A stretch of 64,000 bases of DNA, taken from assembly GCA_900473415.1 (NCBI GenBank), contig UCLR01000003.1:1-64000 (forward strand). Reading direction: 5' to 3'. This document shows, piece by piece, positions 26,379 to 36,028 of this stretch; positions within the stretch are counted from its first letter, which is position 1; the number at the start of each line of letters is the position of its first letter. Both the position numbers and the translations under genes were made by a program. The notes under the pieces are model-generated. The model was given only the letters and a program-made list of their open reading frames with translations, did not search any database and was not told the origin of the DNA. Origin of the DNA: Hyphomicrobiales bacterium. Lineage in GTDB: Bacteria; Pseudomonadota; Alphaproteobacteria; Rhizobiales; Beijerinckiaceae.

Positions 26379-26393
26379 GTGTCTGACTCCTTG

Positions 26394-27509
26394 TCAGGCG
26401 GCGATCCCGGCCTCGGATGCCGGGAAGATATGAAGGCGCTGCAACGGAATGCGCAGCCCAACCTTGGTTCCGAGTTCGTGACGGCCGACATCGTCGACCG
26501 TGATCTGGCGTCCGGCGGCTTCGACCTTGTAACGGTAGATGCCACCGGGATAGGCGCGCGCGGCGATGGTGCCGGGCACGATGAGATCGCCACTGCCAGC
26601 CGGCGCATCGAGCGCGTCGAGGCTGGCGACATCGTCGCGGAAATAGGCGAGCGCCTCGCCGGTCGGCAGAGCGGCTGCGGCCTCGGCTTCTAGCGTAGCA
26701 CGGGCGCCGCCGGCGGTGACGGCGGCCTTACCCTCGGCCCGCTCGACCTGCAGCGGCAGCACGTTCTCCGCGCCCATGAAGTTCGCGACGAAGGCGCTGG
26801 CCGGGCGGTCATAGACCTCCTCCGGCGTGCCGACCTGCGCGATGCGCCCAGCCTGCATGATGACGAGGCGATCGGCCATGGTCATGGCCTCCTCGCGATC
26901 ATGCGTGACATGGACGGCCGTGAGGCCAAGTCGCTGCTGGATGGCGCGGATCTCGTGGCGCATCGTCAGGCGGATCTTGGCGTCGAGATTGGAGAGCGGC
27001 TCGTCGAGCAGCAGGATGCCAGGATCGATGGCGAGCGCACGCCCCAACGCCACGCGCTGGCGCTGGCCGCCGGAGAGCGCCGTGACCTTGCGGTTCTCAT
27101 AGCCGGACAGGCCGAGGAAGTTCAGCATCTCGCCGACCTTCGCGGCGATCTCGGCCCGCGACTTGCCGCGCAGCTTCAGGCCGTAGCCTATGTTCTGCAG
27201 CACGGTCATATGCGGCCAGAGCGCGTAGGACTGGAAGACCATCGCCATGCCGCGCTTCTCGGGTGGCAGCCCGGCGACATCCTTGCCGCCGACAACGATG
27301 GAGCCCGACTCGACGGGAACGAAGCCGGAGAGGGAGCGCAGCAGGGTGGTCTTGCCACAGCCGGAGGAGCCGAGGAGCGCCGTGAAGCTGCCGGGCGCGA
27401 AGTCCAGATCAAGGCCATGCAGCACCCGTGTGCCGCTATAGGCGACCTGAAGGGCGCGCACGCTGATCGCTGCGCCACTGCCCGCTCGGGCTTGCGTTTC
27501 CGGCTCCAA
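26394..27509 (-). CDS. ABC transporter ATP-binding protein (PotA/FbpC-like)
   Basis: The 371-residue ATPase has Walker A GSSGCGKTT (about 48-56), a Q-loop in FQSYALWPHMTV, signature LSGGQRQRVALGRAL, Walker B ILLLDEPLSNLDA and H-loop VHVTHDREEAM, then a C-terminal TOBE-type regulatory domain. It is the first gene of the importer operon. The start taken is TTG at 27509, with only a weak ribosome-binding site; a GTG about 16 codons in is an alternative. Confidence 0.92.
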   Translation of the reverse strand: MEPETQARAGSGAAISVRALQVAYSGTRVLHGLDLDFAPGSFTALLGSSGCGKTTLLRSLSGFVPVESGSIVVGGKDVAGLPPEKRGMAMVFQSYALWPHMTVLQNIGYGLKLRGKSRAEIAAKVGEMLNFLGLSGYENRKVTALSGGQRQRVALGRALAIDPGILLLDEPLSNLDAKIRLTMRHEIRAIQQRLGLTAVHVTHDREEAMTMADRLVIMQAGRIAQVGTPEEVYDRPASAFVANFMGAENVLPLQVERAEGKAAVTAGGARATLEAEAAAALPTGEALAYFRDDVASLDALDAPAGSGDLIVPGTIAARAYPGGIYRYKVEAAGRQITVDDVGRHELGTKVGLRIPLQRLHIFPASEAGIAA

Positions 27510-27631
27510 GAGGCCTACTCCCCACTCGTCGTCTTTTGTCGGGCGAACTGGAATGCTTCTTCCATTGCCAACCCTGTTGAAACAAACATTACGTTCTGGC
27601 GCCTTATGTGCAAGGGCTTTGTGAAACTCCG

Positions 27632-28147
27632 ATGACAGCGCTGATACATTCCATTTGGCTCTTGGCGGTGCCTGCCGACGACGCCCTGCTGACGGATCTC
27701 GTAAGGGAACTCTCGGAGCGCTTCGGGACCCCGTTCTTCGCCCCCCACCTGACGCTGCGCGGCGACACCGAGCAACCGGCGGCGGAGCTGGAACGCGCGA
27801 TCGCGGCGGCCGCGCAGCAGGTCGAGCCCTTCTCGGAGCCGGTCGCCTGCGTCGAGGGCAGCGAGGCCTTCTTCCGCTCCTTCTATGCGCGCTTCGCTGC
27901 CTGCCCGCCGCTGGCCGCGCTCAAGCGCGCGCTCGATCCCGAGGGCATCGAGAGCTTCATGCCGCATGTCTCGCTGCTCTACGGACCGGTCGAGGCGGCC
28001 GCGAAGGCTAAGGCCATCGGCGAGATCGACAGGCGGCTCGCGGGCCGCCCGATCCGCTTCGAGCGGATCGGCGTCGTCACCTCCGGACAGGATGTCCCGA
28101 TCGCCGATTGGCGGGTCGTCTCCAGCATTCGGCTGGGCGCCGCCTGA
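27632..28147 (+). CDS. 2H phosphoesterase superfamily protein (2'-5' RNA ligase-like)
   Basis: A 171-residue protein with the two HxT/S motifs that define 2H phosphoesterases: HLT at 39-41 and HVS at 112-114. Relatives hydrolyse or ligate 2',3'-cyclic phosphates or 2'-5' bonds (LigT/ThpR, plant CPDase). Size and spacing fit the cyclic phosphodiesterase-like subgroup. ATG 27632 is preferred to an upstream in-frame TTG/ATG lying in the AT-rich promoter. It is a lone plus-strand gene between the ABC operon and the ClC gene. Confidence 0.82.
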   Translation: MTALIHSIWLLAVPADDALLTDLVRELSERFGTPFFAPHLTLRGDTEQPAAELERAIAAAAQQVEPFSEPVACVEGSEAFFRSFYARFAACPPLAALKRALDPEGIESFMPHVSLLYGPVEAAAKAKAIGEIDRRLAGRPIRFERIGVVTSGQDVPIADWRVVSSIRLGAA

Positions 28148-28153
28148 CGCCGG

Positions 28154-29998
28154 CTACTCGCCCGTCAGCTCGCGGTTGCGGCGGGCGATCTCGTCGCTGT
28201 AGCGCTTGATAGCGTGCGCCTCGCTGAGGATGCCGACGAGGCGGCGGCTCTCGCGATCGGCCACGACCGGCAGGGCCTCGCTCTGCGCCTCGTCGAAGAG
28301 CTTCAGCGCCTCGCGGACCGACATGTCCGCCTGCAGCATCCTGTCCGTGTTGCGCAGCAAGTGCCGGACAGTGCGCGGCGCCGGCTCGGCCGCCGCCTTC
28401 TCGTCGAGCGCCGGGTCGGGCTCGTAGAGCGCCGTCGGCGGCACCATGCCGGCAAATTTGTCGCCGGGGCCGACCGCGACCAGATAATTGGTCGAGCCCG
28501 GTGGATATTTCAGCCGCGCCTCGGCGATGGTCGCGTCGGCCTCGATCTTCGGCACCTCGATGCGCATCATGCTGCCGGCGGTGAGATCGCGCATCCAGCC
28601 GACATCATGGGCGCCGCGGATGCTCTCGCCGCGCAGATGGAAGCGCCAGGTCGCGAAGGAGAAGCCGAAGAGCCGCCGCGTGACGAGCGAAGCCGCGCCG
28701 GCTGCGCCGATCACCGCGAGCGTCAGCTTGAGATCGCCCGTCATTTCGAGGGCGAGCAACGCCATCGTCATCGGCCCGCCGACGACAGTGACGGCAAGCG
28801 AGCTCATGCCGACCAGCGCGAACAGCGTCTCGTGCCCGGCGAGATCGGGAAAGAGCGCCGTCAGGGAACCGATGAAGAGGCGCCCCGTCAGTACCCCGAG
28901 CAGGAGCGAGGCGAAGAACAGGCCGCCGCGGAAGCCGGAACCGATCGAGACCGAGGAGGCGAACGCCTTGGCCACGAGCACGAAGGCGAAGAGCCCGAGG
29001 CTGGCATCGGCACTGAGATAGAGATTGATGGCGCCATGGCCGGCTGAGAAGACGGAGGGGGTCCAGATCGCCAGCGCCCCGACGACGAGCCCGCCAAAGG
29101 CCGGGCGCAGGTAGGTCGGGATCCGCGAGCGCCGGAAGCCGGCCTCGACGAAGGCGGCCGTGCGCATGACGACGATGCCGACGAGCCCGCAGGCGGAGCC
29201 GAGCAGCACGAGCAAGGGCAGGTCGGCCACGGTGATCGCCCCGATCGGCGGCACCTCGACGGAGACCAGCGCAGGCGCGAGCAGGCTGTGCGTGACGGTC
29301 GCCCAGAAGGTCGCAGCCATGACGGGCACGAAGGCGGCGATCGAATAGCTGCCCAGGATCAGCTCGAAAGCATAGAAGGCGCCGGTCAGCGGCGCATCGA
29401 AGGCGGCGCCGATCGCGCCGCCCGCAGCGCAACCGACAAGCATGCGCAGATCGGCCCGGCGCAGGGCGAAGCTGCGCCCGATCCGGGAGGCAAAGCCGCT
29501 CGCCGCCTGCGTATAGCCGGCTTCCAGGCCGACTGAGGCGCCAGCACCGCTCGAACCGATCGTCTGAAGCGCGACGAAGACGCTGTCGCGCAGCGACATG
29601 CGCCCGCCATGCAGCGCATTGGCCTCGATCGGATCCACCGGCTGCTTGCGCCGGCGAAAGAACAGCCAGGATGCGAAACCGATGGCGAGACCGCCGAGCA
29701 CCGGCCCCGCGATGGCCCGCCAGGGCGGGATCGTCGTGGTGAGCGAGAGGTGCTGCCCGGAGGCCAGACCGAAGACCAGCTCATGCAGGAACTGCGTCGC
29801 CACCGACATGGCCAGCACGATCAGGCCCGCCATGATGCCGACGACGGAGGCCAGCACGACTAGGGCGATCTCGCTGGAGCGGACGAGCGCGCGCCAGCCC
29901 TGCGGCGCATCCGCCGCTCCGGCTGTCGCTGCGGAGGCTTTCACGGTGATCACGGCGCGGCCCGTCAGGCTCGTTCTTGCGGTCGCCCGCGGTCGCAT
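28154..29998 (-). CDS. ClC-family chloride channel/transporter with CBS domain pair
   Basis: A 614-residue ClC membrane protein (about residues 35-450) followed by a cytoplasmic CBS pair (about 470-605; ending EALPVVADRESRRLVGILSE). The gating-glutamate segment is GSSGAGASVGLEAGYTQ, retaining the key Glu; SGFRGGLFF supplies the FxP-equivalent region. The classic GSGIPE motif of E. coli ClC is replaced by DPIEANALHGG, so ion selectivity may differ from chloride. The conserved Glu suggests an exchanger rather than a channel, by analogy. It is a single gene, overlapping nothing. Confidence 0.88.
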   Translation of the reverse strand: MRPRATARTSLTGRAVITVKASAATAGAADAPQGWRALVRSSEIALVVLASVVGIMAGLIVLAMSVATQFLHELVFGLASGQHLSLTTTIPPWRAIAGPVLGGLAIGFASWLFFRRRKQPVDPIEANALHGGRMSLRDSVFVALQTIGSSGAGASVGLEAGYTQAASGFASRIGRSFALRRADLRMLVGCAAGGAIGAAFDAPLTGAFYAFELILGSYSIAAFVPVMAATFWATVTHSLLAPALVSVEVPPIGAITVADLPLLVLLGSACGLVGIVVMRTAAFVEAGFRRSRIPTYLRPAFGGLVVGALAIWTPSVFSAGHGAINLYLSADASLGLFAFVLVAKAFASSVSIGSGFRGGLFFASLLLGVLTGRLFIGSLTALFPDLAGHETLFALVGMSSLAVTVVGGPMTMALLALEMTGDLKLTLAVIGAAGAASLVTRRLFGFSFATWRFHLRGESIRGAHDVGWMRDLTAGSMMRIEVPKIEADATIAEARLKYPPGSTNYLVAVGPGDKFAGMVPPTALYEPDPALDEKAAAEPAPRTVRHLLRNTDRMLQADMSVREALKLFDEAQSEALPVVADRESRRLVGILSEAHAIKRYSDEIARRNRELTGE

Positions 29999-30058
29999 AT
30001 CGACGCGGCAAGAACAAGATGAAGCGATGGCGTTGTCCCTGTGCTGACCGCAGGCCGG

Positions 30059-30538
30059 TCAGGCGATCGGCACGGTGAGGCCCGTCTTGACCCGGTCCAT
30101 GGCGACGAAGCTGCGGAACTTGCGGATATTGGGATTGGCGAAGAAGAGCCGGCGGGTCAACGCCTCATAGGCCGTCATGCTTGGCACCAGCACGACCAGC
30201 ATGAAATCGACTTCGCCCGTGACGTAGTAGCATTGTTGCACCTCGGGCGCGGCGTTGAAGGCGGTCTTCGCGGCGTCGATGTCGGGCGCAGTCTCGCTCA
30301 CCAGCTCGACCTCGACGAAGAGCGTGATCGGATGGCCGAGCGCGGCGGGGTCGACCACCGCGACATTGGCGCGGATGACGCCGTTCGCCTCCATGCGCCG
30401 GATGCGGCGCTGCACCGCCGGGGCGGAGAGATTGACGCGCTCGCCGATCACACGCTGGGGCGTGGTGTTGTCCCGCTGCAGAATGGCGAGGATCGCCCGG
30501 TCGAAGGCGTCGAGATCGTGAGCGGTTGGCGCGGCCAT
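30059..30538 (-). CDS. Lrp/AsnC-family transcriptional regulator
   Basis: A 159-residue regulator with an N-terminal helix-turn-helix (LDAFDRAILAILQRDNTTPQ, then VNLSAPAVQRRIRRME) and a C-terminal RAM ligand-binding domain (VQQCYYVTGEVDFMLVV). Start ATG 30538 gives the standard N-terminus. It is divergent from the diaminopropionate ammonia-lyase gene with 105 bases between them, the usual arrangement for an Lrp protein controlling an amino-acid catabolic gene. The ligand may be diaminopropionate or another amino acid (inference). Confidence 0.9.
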   Translation of the reverse strand: MAAPTAHDLDAFDRAILAILQRDNTTPQRVIGERVNLSAPAVQRRIRRMEANGVIRANVAVVDPAALGHPITLFVEVELVSETAPDIDAAKTAFNAAPEVQQCYYVTGEVDFMLVVLVPSMTAYEALTRRLFFANPNIRKFRSFVAMDRVKTGLTVPIA

Positions 30539-30643
30539 GTCTGCCCCTGCGAAACAAACTTGCATCTGAGAGGGCCAATTCCAGCGCCTTTTTCACTCCC
30601 TCTGCAATATCCATTCGCTAACGCCAACGAGACCGAGGCCGCC

Positions 30644-31831
30644 ATGTTCCTGCTCAACCGCCATCCCGATTACCGCTCCGCGCTCGATCCGGCCGATGTC
30701 GAGACGCTCGGGCCTGCGGGGGCGGATGCGATTACGGCCCATCTCGCGCAGCGCGAGAACCATCGGCCGACGCCGCTGCACGGCCTGCCGGCGCTTGCGG
30801 CCGCGCTCGGCATCGGCGCGCTCTACATCAAGGACGAAGGCCAGCGCCTCGGGCTCGGCAGCTTCAAGGCGCTCGGGGGCGCTTATGCCGTGATCCGGCT
30901 CGCGCTGGAGGCGGCTTCCGGAAAGCTCGGACGCAAGCTCGACGATGCGGACATGCTCGACCCCGCCGTTCGGGCCGTCGCGGCGGAGATGACTTTCGCC
31001 TGCGCGACCGACGGCAATCACGGCCGCTCGGTGGCGCAGGGCGCGCAGCTGCTCGGCGCGAAGGCGGTGATCTTCGTCCATGGCGGCGTCAGTGACGAGC
31101 GCGTCGCGGCGATCGCGCGTTTCGGCGCGCAGATGGTGCGCGTCCCCGGCACCTATGACGATTCCGTGGTGGAGGCTGCCCGCGTCGCGACCGAGCGCGG
31201 CTGGACCATCGTCTCCGACACCTCCTGGGATGGCTATGAGCGCATCCCCGGACTGGTGATGCAGGGCTACACGGCCATCGCGCGCGAAGGCCTGGCGCAG
31301 ATGCCGGAGCGGCCGACCCATGTCTTCGTGCAGGCCGGCGTCGGCGGCATCGCTGCGGCGCTCGCCGCACAGATGCAGACGGTGCTGGGCGATGAGCGCC
31401 CCTTCTTCACCGTGGTCGAGCCGGCGCTCGCAGCCTGCATCTTCGAGGCGGCGCGACAGGGCCGGCCGGTCAAGATCGCGCATGGCGCACCGACCGTGAT
31501 GGCGATGCTGGAATGCTACGACCCCTCCCCGCTGGCGCTGCGCGTGCTCTACCGCGCCGCCGATGCCTTCCTGACGGCGGAGGATTCGGATGCCGTCGAG
31601 GCGATGAACCGGCTCGCCCGGCCTGTGGCGGGGGACCCGGCCATCGTTGCCGGCGAAAGCGGCTCAGCGGGTCTCGCCGGGCTGCTCGCCGCCCTGCGCG
31701 ATCCGCAGGCGAAGGCAGCGCTCAAGCTCGACGCGAACTCGCGCGTCTTCCTCGTCAACACGGAAGGCGCGACCGACCCCGAGCGCTATACGGAACTCGT
31801 CGGCCTGAAGCCGGCCGAGGTCGCGGCATGA
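30644..31831 (+). CDS. dpaL: Diaminopropionate ammonia-lyase
   Basis: PLP enzyme that splits 2,3-diaminopropionate to pyruvate and ammonia. The 395-residue protein has the PLP lysine in GSFKALGG (K75), preceded by YIKDEGQRLGLGS, and the substrate/phosphate region ATDGNHGRSVAQGAQLLG. Late GESGSAGLAGLLA is the glycine-rich loop of fold-type II enzymes. Start ATG 30644 gives the family N-terminus (MFLLNRHPDY). It overlaps the GST gene (ATGA). Confidence 0.92.
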   Translation: MFLLNRHPDYRSALDPADVETLGPAGADAITAHLAQRENHRPTPLHGLPALAAALGIGALYIKDEGQRLGLGSFKALGGAYAVIRLALEAASGKLGRKLDDADMLDPAVRAVAAEMTFACATDGNHGRSVAQGAQLLGAKAVIFVHGGVSDERVAAIARFGAQMVRVPGTYDDSVVEAARVATERGWTIVSDTSWDGYERIPGLVMQGYTAIAREGLAQMPERPTHVFVQAGVGGIAAALAAQMQTVLGDERPFFTVVEPALAACIFEAARQGRPVKIAHGAPTVMAMLECYDPSPLALRVLYRAADAFLTAEDSDAVEAMNRLARPVAGDPAIVAGESGSAGLAGLLAALRDPQAKAALKLDANSRVFLVNTEGATDPERYTELVGLKPAEVAA

Positions 31832-32499
31832 GCGATCCCGCGAAGACGGAGCGGCTGACGCTCTATTCGCAGAGTCACTCACCCTATGCCCGCAAGACGA
31901 TCGTCTTCGCGCATGAGGCCGGCCTCGCCGACAGGATCGCGGTCGTCGATCACGAGACCAGCCCGACCAATCGCAACCCGGCCGTCTTCGCGGTCAATCC
32001 GCTCGGCAAGGTGCCGGTGCTGGTCACGCCTGAGGCCGGGGCGATCTTCGATTCGCTGGTGATCTGCGACTATCTCGACGGGTTGCATGGTGGCCGCAGG
32101 CTGATACCGGAGGGCGGCAGCGCGCGCTGGCAAGCTTTGCGACTGCACGCCATCGCGCAGGGGTTGTGCGACGCCGGCATCGCGCTGCGCTGGGAAACGG
32201 CGCGGCGACCGGAACATCTGCGCCATCCGCCACTCGCCGAGGGCCAGGCCGCGAAGCTCGTCGAGTCCTACGATCTGCTTGAGCGGCAGGAGAGCTTCGA
32301 CGAACCGGTCCATATCGGCCATATCGGGCTTGCGACCGCGCTCGCCTGGCTGGCTTTCCGGAACCTGCCGGATTTCCGGAGCGGCCGCCCTCGGCTGACC
32401 CGGTGGCACGAGGCTTTCGCGCAGCGCCCGTCGATGCGGAGAACCGCCTATCACGGCGAGACGCAGGACGGACCGCAGGCTCCCGCCATTGCCGAATGA
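31828..32499 (+). CDS. Glutathione S-transferase family protein
   Basis: A 223-residue GST with an N-terminal thioredoxin-like domain (LTLYSQSHSPYARKTIVF; NPLGKVPVLV with the cis-proline; DSLVICDYLD binding the glutamyl moiety) and an all-helical C-terminal domain. Its coupling to dpaL suggests a linked physiological role, but which electrophile it handles is unknown. The start overlaps the dpaL stop; longer frames upstream lie within dpaL. Confidence 0.9.
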   Translation: MSDPAKTERLTLYSQSHSPYARKTIVFAHEAGLADRIAVVDHETSPTNRNPAVFAVNPLGKVPVLVTPEAGAIFDSLVICDYLDGLHGGRRLIPEGGSARWQALRLHAIAQGLCDAGIALRWETARRPEHLRHPPLAEGQAAKLVESYDLLERQESFDEPVHIGHIGLATALAWLAFRNLPDFRSGRPRLTRWHEAFAQRPSMRRTAYHGETQDGPQAPAIAE

Positions 32500-32554
32500 T
32501 CGGATGACGTCGTAGCAGGGGCGCGCGGCTGCTTCGGCCGCGCGGAGGCCGCCC

Positions 32555-33751
32555 ATGAAGCTTCGTCCCGATACGCTGGCGATGACCGCCGTCCTCGCCA
32601 TGCTGACGGCGCTCGGGCCCCTCTCGACCGACTTCTACCTGCCTTCCCTGCCCGAGATCGTGCGCGTCATGGAGACCGACATCGCCGGTGCGCAGGCGAC
32701 GCTCTCCTCCTTCCTCTTCGGCTTCGCGGCCGGGCAGATTGTCTGGGGCCCGCTCTCCGACCGGCTCGGACGCAAGCCCATCTTGCTCGCCGGCCTCGCC
32801 CTCTTCGGCCTCGCCACGCTCGCCTGCGCCTTCGCCCCCTCGATCGGCGCGCTGACCGCGGCGCGGGCGCTGCAGGCGCTCGGCGCCTCCGGCCCGATCG
32901 TGCTCGGCCGGGCCATGGTGCGCGATCTCTACGAGGGCCCGCGCGCCGGGCGCGAGCTCGCGCGCATGGGCATGATCATGGGGCTCGTGCCGGCCGTGGC
33001 GCCGGTCATCGGCGGCGTGCTGCAGATCGCCTTCGGCTGGCGCTCGACCTTCCTCGCCTCGCTCGTCTTCGCGCTAGGCCTCGCCATCGTCATCGTCACG
33101 GTGATGCCGGAAACGCTGCGGGCGCGCTCGCCGCACCCGCTCTCGCTGATCTCGATCTTCCGCGGCTTCGGCGTGCTGCTGAAGAACCGTGCCTTCCGAA
33201 TCTATGCCGCGCTGACGGCCCTGTCCTATGCCGGGCTCTTCGCCTTCATCTCCGGCTCGTCCTTCGTGCTGATCGACATCTATGGGCTGACGCCGGTGCA
33301 GTACGGCTTCGCCTTCGCCTTCGGCGTGCTCGGCTACATCACCGGCACTATCATCGCCCAGCGTCTCGTCGGGCGCCGCGGCATGGACGGAGTCATGGCG
33401 ATCGGCGTCGTCTGCCTCGCGACAGGGGGGCTCATCATGCTGATCTGCGTGCTGGCCGACATCGGCGGAGCGCTCGGCGTCGCCGTGCCAATGGCGCTCT
33501 ACATTTGCGGCGTCGGCCTCACCATGCCGCAGGCCCAGGCCTCGGCCATGATGCCCTTCCCGGACCGGGCGGGGGCAGCCTCCTCGCTCAACGGGCTCTG
33601 CCAGATGCTGCTCTCGGCCTGCGTCGGACTGCTCGTCGGCCATCTGCTCAAGCGGGGGGCGCTGCCATTGCCGCTGGTGATCGCCACGATCGGCGTCACC
33701 GCCTTCGTGCTGTTCCGGGCGACGAAGACGATTCGGGCTGCGAAGAGCTAG
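32555..33751 (+). CDS. Bcr/CflA-family multidrug efflux MFS transporter
   Basis: A 12-TM drug/proton antiporter of 398 residues. The DHA12 subgroup signature is clear: LGPLSTDFYLPSLPEI in helix 1, GPLSDRLGRKPILLAG in loop 2-3 and ALGASGPIVLGRAMVRDLY in helix 4. Relatives export bicyclomycin, chloramphenicol, florfenicol or cysteine. Start ATG 32555. It lies 55 bases after the GST gene and may be on the same transcript. Confidence 0.9.
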   Translation: MKLRPDTLAMTAVLAMLTALGPLSTDFYLPSLPEIVRVMETDIAGAQATLSSFLFGFAAGQIVWGPLSDRLGRKPILLAGLALFGLATLACAFAPSIGALTAARALQALGASGPIVLGRAMVRDLYEGPRAGRELARMGMIMGLVPAVAPVIGGVLQIAFGWRSTFLASLVFALGLAIVIVTVMPETLRARSPHPLSLISIFRGFGVLLKNRAFRIYAALTALSYAGLFAFISGSSFVLIDIYGLTPVQYGFAFAFGVLGYITGTIIAQRLVGRRGMDGVMAIGVVCLATGGLIMLICVLADIGGALGVAVPMALYICGVGLTMPQAQASAMMPFPDRAGAASSLNGLCQMLLSACVGLLVGHLLKRGALPLPLVIATIGVTAFVLFRATKTIRAAKS

Positions 33752-33764
33752 ATCGCCGCTTGAC

Positions 33765-33851
33765 CGTCATGCTCGGGATTGACCCGAGTATCTCAGGACG
33801 GGCGGGTGCCGTTCTCGGCGAGAGATTCTCGGGTCAAGCCCGGGAATGACG
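33765..33851. repeat. RIME-like double-hairpin intergenic repeat
   Basis: Two hairpins inside inverted CGTCAT/ATGACG ends: ATGCTCGGG-ATTGA-CCCGAGTAT and ATTCTCGGG-TCAAG-CCCGGGAAT, each a stem of about nine bases with a five-base loop. It lies between convergent MFS and PBP genes, where it may also end transcripts. Confidence 0.75.
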
Positions 33852-33877
33852 CCCCCGAGAATGACGGCGTGGTTCGA

Positions 33878-36028
33878 TTACCCGCCGAACAGACGCTCGA
33901 AGAAGTTGCGCTCCTGGGCTGGCGGGCGCACCCAGGCGCGCTCGCCCTCAGGCTGCACCGCAGCCGCCGGCATGCGCGCATCGGCGACCGGAGCGCCATC
34001 GCCGATGCCGGTGCTCGGCGCGCCGCGCCAGAAGCCGCCGGGCAGCGGCTGGGGCTGGGCGCCCGCATGGGCGGCCTTCATGAACTTGCCCCAGATCTCT
34101 CCCGGCAGGCCGGAACCCGAGACGCGCTTCATCGCCGAGTTGTCGTCGTTGCCGACCCAGACGGCAGTGACGAGGCGCGCGGTGAAGCCGACGAACCAGG
34201 CGTCGCGGAAGTCCTGCGTCGTGCCCGACTTGCCGCCGACCTCCCAGCCCGCGATGTTGAACTTGCTGCCGGTGCCGCCGTTCATAACGCCGTTGAACAT
34301 CGTGTCCATCATTGCCAGCGGCTGCGGCTGGATGACCGGGCCGAAGCCCGTCGCCTTGCGGGCATAGACGACCTTGCCGTTGGTCTGCCGCACCTCGCGG
34401 ATGACGTAAGGCAGCACCGACTGGCCGCCATTGGCGAAACTGGCATAGGCCGCCGTCATCTCCAGCGGCGTCACCTCCGAGGTGCCGAGCGCCAGCGACA
34501 TGTTGGGCTGCAGCGCCGAGGTGATGCCCAGACGCTGGGCCGTGCGGATGACCTCCTTCGGCGTCACCTCCTGGATCAGCCGGGCCGCGACCGTGTTCAG
34601 CGAATGCGCCATCGCCGTCTGCAGCGTCACCGGGCCGCGATAGGTGCGCGAATAGTTCTCCGGCTCCCAGCCCTTGATCGAGACTGGCGAGTCGTCGCGG
34701 ATCGTGTCCGGCGTCAGCCCCTTCTCAAGGGCGGTGAGATAGACGAAGGGCTTGAAGGACGAGCCAGGCTGGCGCTTCGCCGCCGTGGCGCGGTTGAACT
34801 GGCTTTTGGTGTAGTCGCGTCCGCCGATCAGCGCGCGGATGGCGCCGTCCGGCGCGAGCGAGACGACCGCCCCCTGCGAGGCGTTGAGCTTGCTGCCCTG
34901 TGCGGAGAGCGCATCGACGAGGATGGTCTCGGCCGAACTCTGCAGCTTGGTGTCGAGGGTGGTGAGCACGGTGACGTCGCCATCGACTGCGCCGACGAAG
35001 TCGTCGAGCACGTCCATGACGTAATCGGCCGCGTAGTTGACGGAGCCCGCGCCGACGCGCTCGGGCACCTCGGCCGGCGTGGTCAGCGCAGTCTTCGCCG
35101 CAGCCTGCGAGATGAAGCCCTGATCGGCCATGGCGGCGATGACGAGCTGCGCCCGCTTCTCGGCCAGATCCGGGTTGCGGTTGGGCGCGAGCCGCGAGGG
35201 CGCCTGCACGAGGCCCGCCAGCATCGCGGCCTCCGCGATCGACACCGAGCGCGCCGATTTGTTGAAGTAGCGCTGCGCCGCAGCCTCGACGCCATAGGCG
35301 CCGGAGCCGAAATAGACCCGATTGAGATAGAGTTCGAGGATCTGGTCCTTGCTGTAGGTCCGCTCCAGCCAAAGAGCCAGGATCGCCTCCTGGATCTTGC
35401 GGGCGGCGGTGCGCTCCTGCGTCAGGAAGAGGTTCTTGGCGAGCTGCTGGGTCAGCGTCGAGCCGCCCTGGACGCCGCCGGTGCGGCGCAGGTTGTTGAC
35501 CACGGCCCGGGTGAGGCCGATCGGGTCGATGCCGAAATGATCGTAGAAGCGCCGGTCCTCGATGGCGACGAAGGCCTTCGGCAGATAGGGCGGGATCTCG
35601 CCGATGGTGACGGTGCGTCCGCCCGTCTCGCCGCGATTGGCGAGCAGCGAGCCGTCAGCGGCGAGAATCGCGATATTGGGCGGCCGCTTCGGGACGGTGA
35701 GCTGGTTGATCGGCGGCAGCTGCGAGGCGTGATAGGCGATGAAGCCGCCGAGCCCGATGGCGCACCAGAGCCCGAGCACCAGCGTCCAGTAGAACAGCCC
35801 GCCCAGCAGCGAGCGACGGCGACGGCGCCCGCGACGGCCGCCCCCTCCTCCGCCGCGCTTGTTGCGGACGCGTGGTTCGCTGCGCGGCTCCGACCGGGCG
35901 GCCGGGCGGTGGCGATGGAGCGGGCGGTCGTCGTCGGAAAGGCGCATGTCGAAATCGTCGCGGCTTTCGCCACGCCCGTTGTCAAAGGCCGGCTCGCGCC
36001 GTTCGCCCCGTCTGGTCCGGTCGTTCAT
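33878..36028 (-). CDS. mrcA: Class A penicillin-binding protein 1A
   Basis: Bifunctional peptidoglycan synthase of 716 residues. A basic cytoplasmic tail (Gly/Arg-rich, residues 52-73) precedes one anchor helix (about 74-97). The GT51 glycosyltransferase has catalytic E157 in EDRRFYDHFGID and the GGSTLTQQLAKN motif (188-199). The transpeptidase has SxxK at S423-K426, SxN at S476-N478 and KSGTT at 600-604. The proline-rich C-terminus (ending NFFERLFGG) is typical of alphaproteobacteria. It is monocistronic. Confidence 0.95.
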   Translation of the reverse strand: MNDRTRRGERREPAFDNGRGESRDDFDMRLSDDDRPLHRHRPAARSEPRSEPRVRNKRGGGGGGRRGRRRRRSLLGGLFYWTLVLGLWCAIGLGGFIAYHASQLPPINQLTVPKRPPNIAILAADGSLLANRGETGGRTVTIGEIPPYLPKAFVAIEDRRFYDHFGIDPIGLTRAVVNNLRRTGGVQGGSTLTQQLAKNLFLTQERTAARKIQEAILALWLERTYSKDQILELYLNRVYFGSGAYGVEAAAQRYFNKSARSVSIAEAAMLAGLVQAPSRLAPNRNPDLAEKRAQLVIAAMADQGFISQAAAKTALTTPAEVPERVGAGSVNYAADYVMDVLDDFVGAVDGDVTVLTTLDTKLQSSAETILVDALSAQGSKLNASQGAVVSLAPDGAIRALIGGRDYTKSQFNRATAAKRQPGSSFKPFVYLTALEKGLTPDTIRDDSPVSIKGWEPENYSRTYRGPVTLQTAMAHSLNTVAARLIQEVTPKEVIRTAQRLGITSALQPNMSLALGTSEVTPLEMTAAYASFANGGQSVLPYVIREVRQTNGKVVYARKATGFGPVIQPQPLAMMDTMFNGVMNGGTGSKFNIAGWEVGGKSGTTQDFRDAWFVGFTARLVTAVWVGNDDNSAMKRVSGSGLPGEIWGKFMKAAHAGAQPQPLPGGFWRGAPSTGIGDGAPVADARMPAAAVQPEGERAWVRPPAQERNFFERLFGG

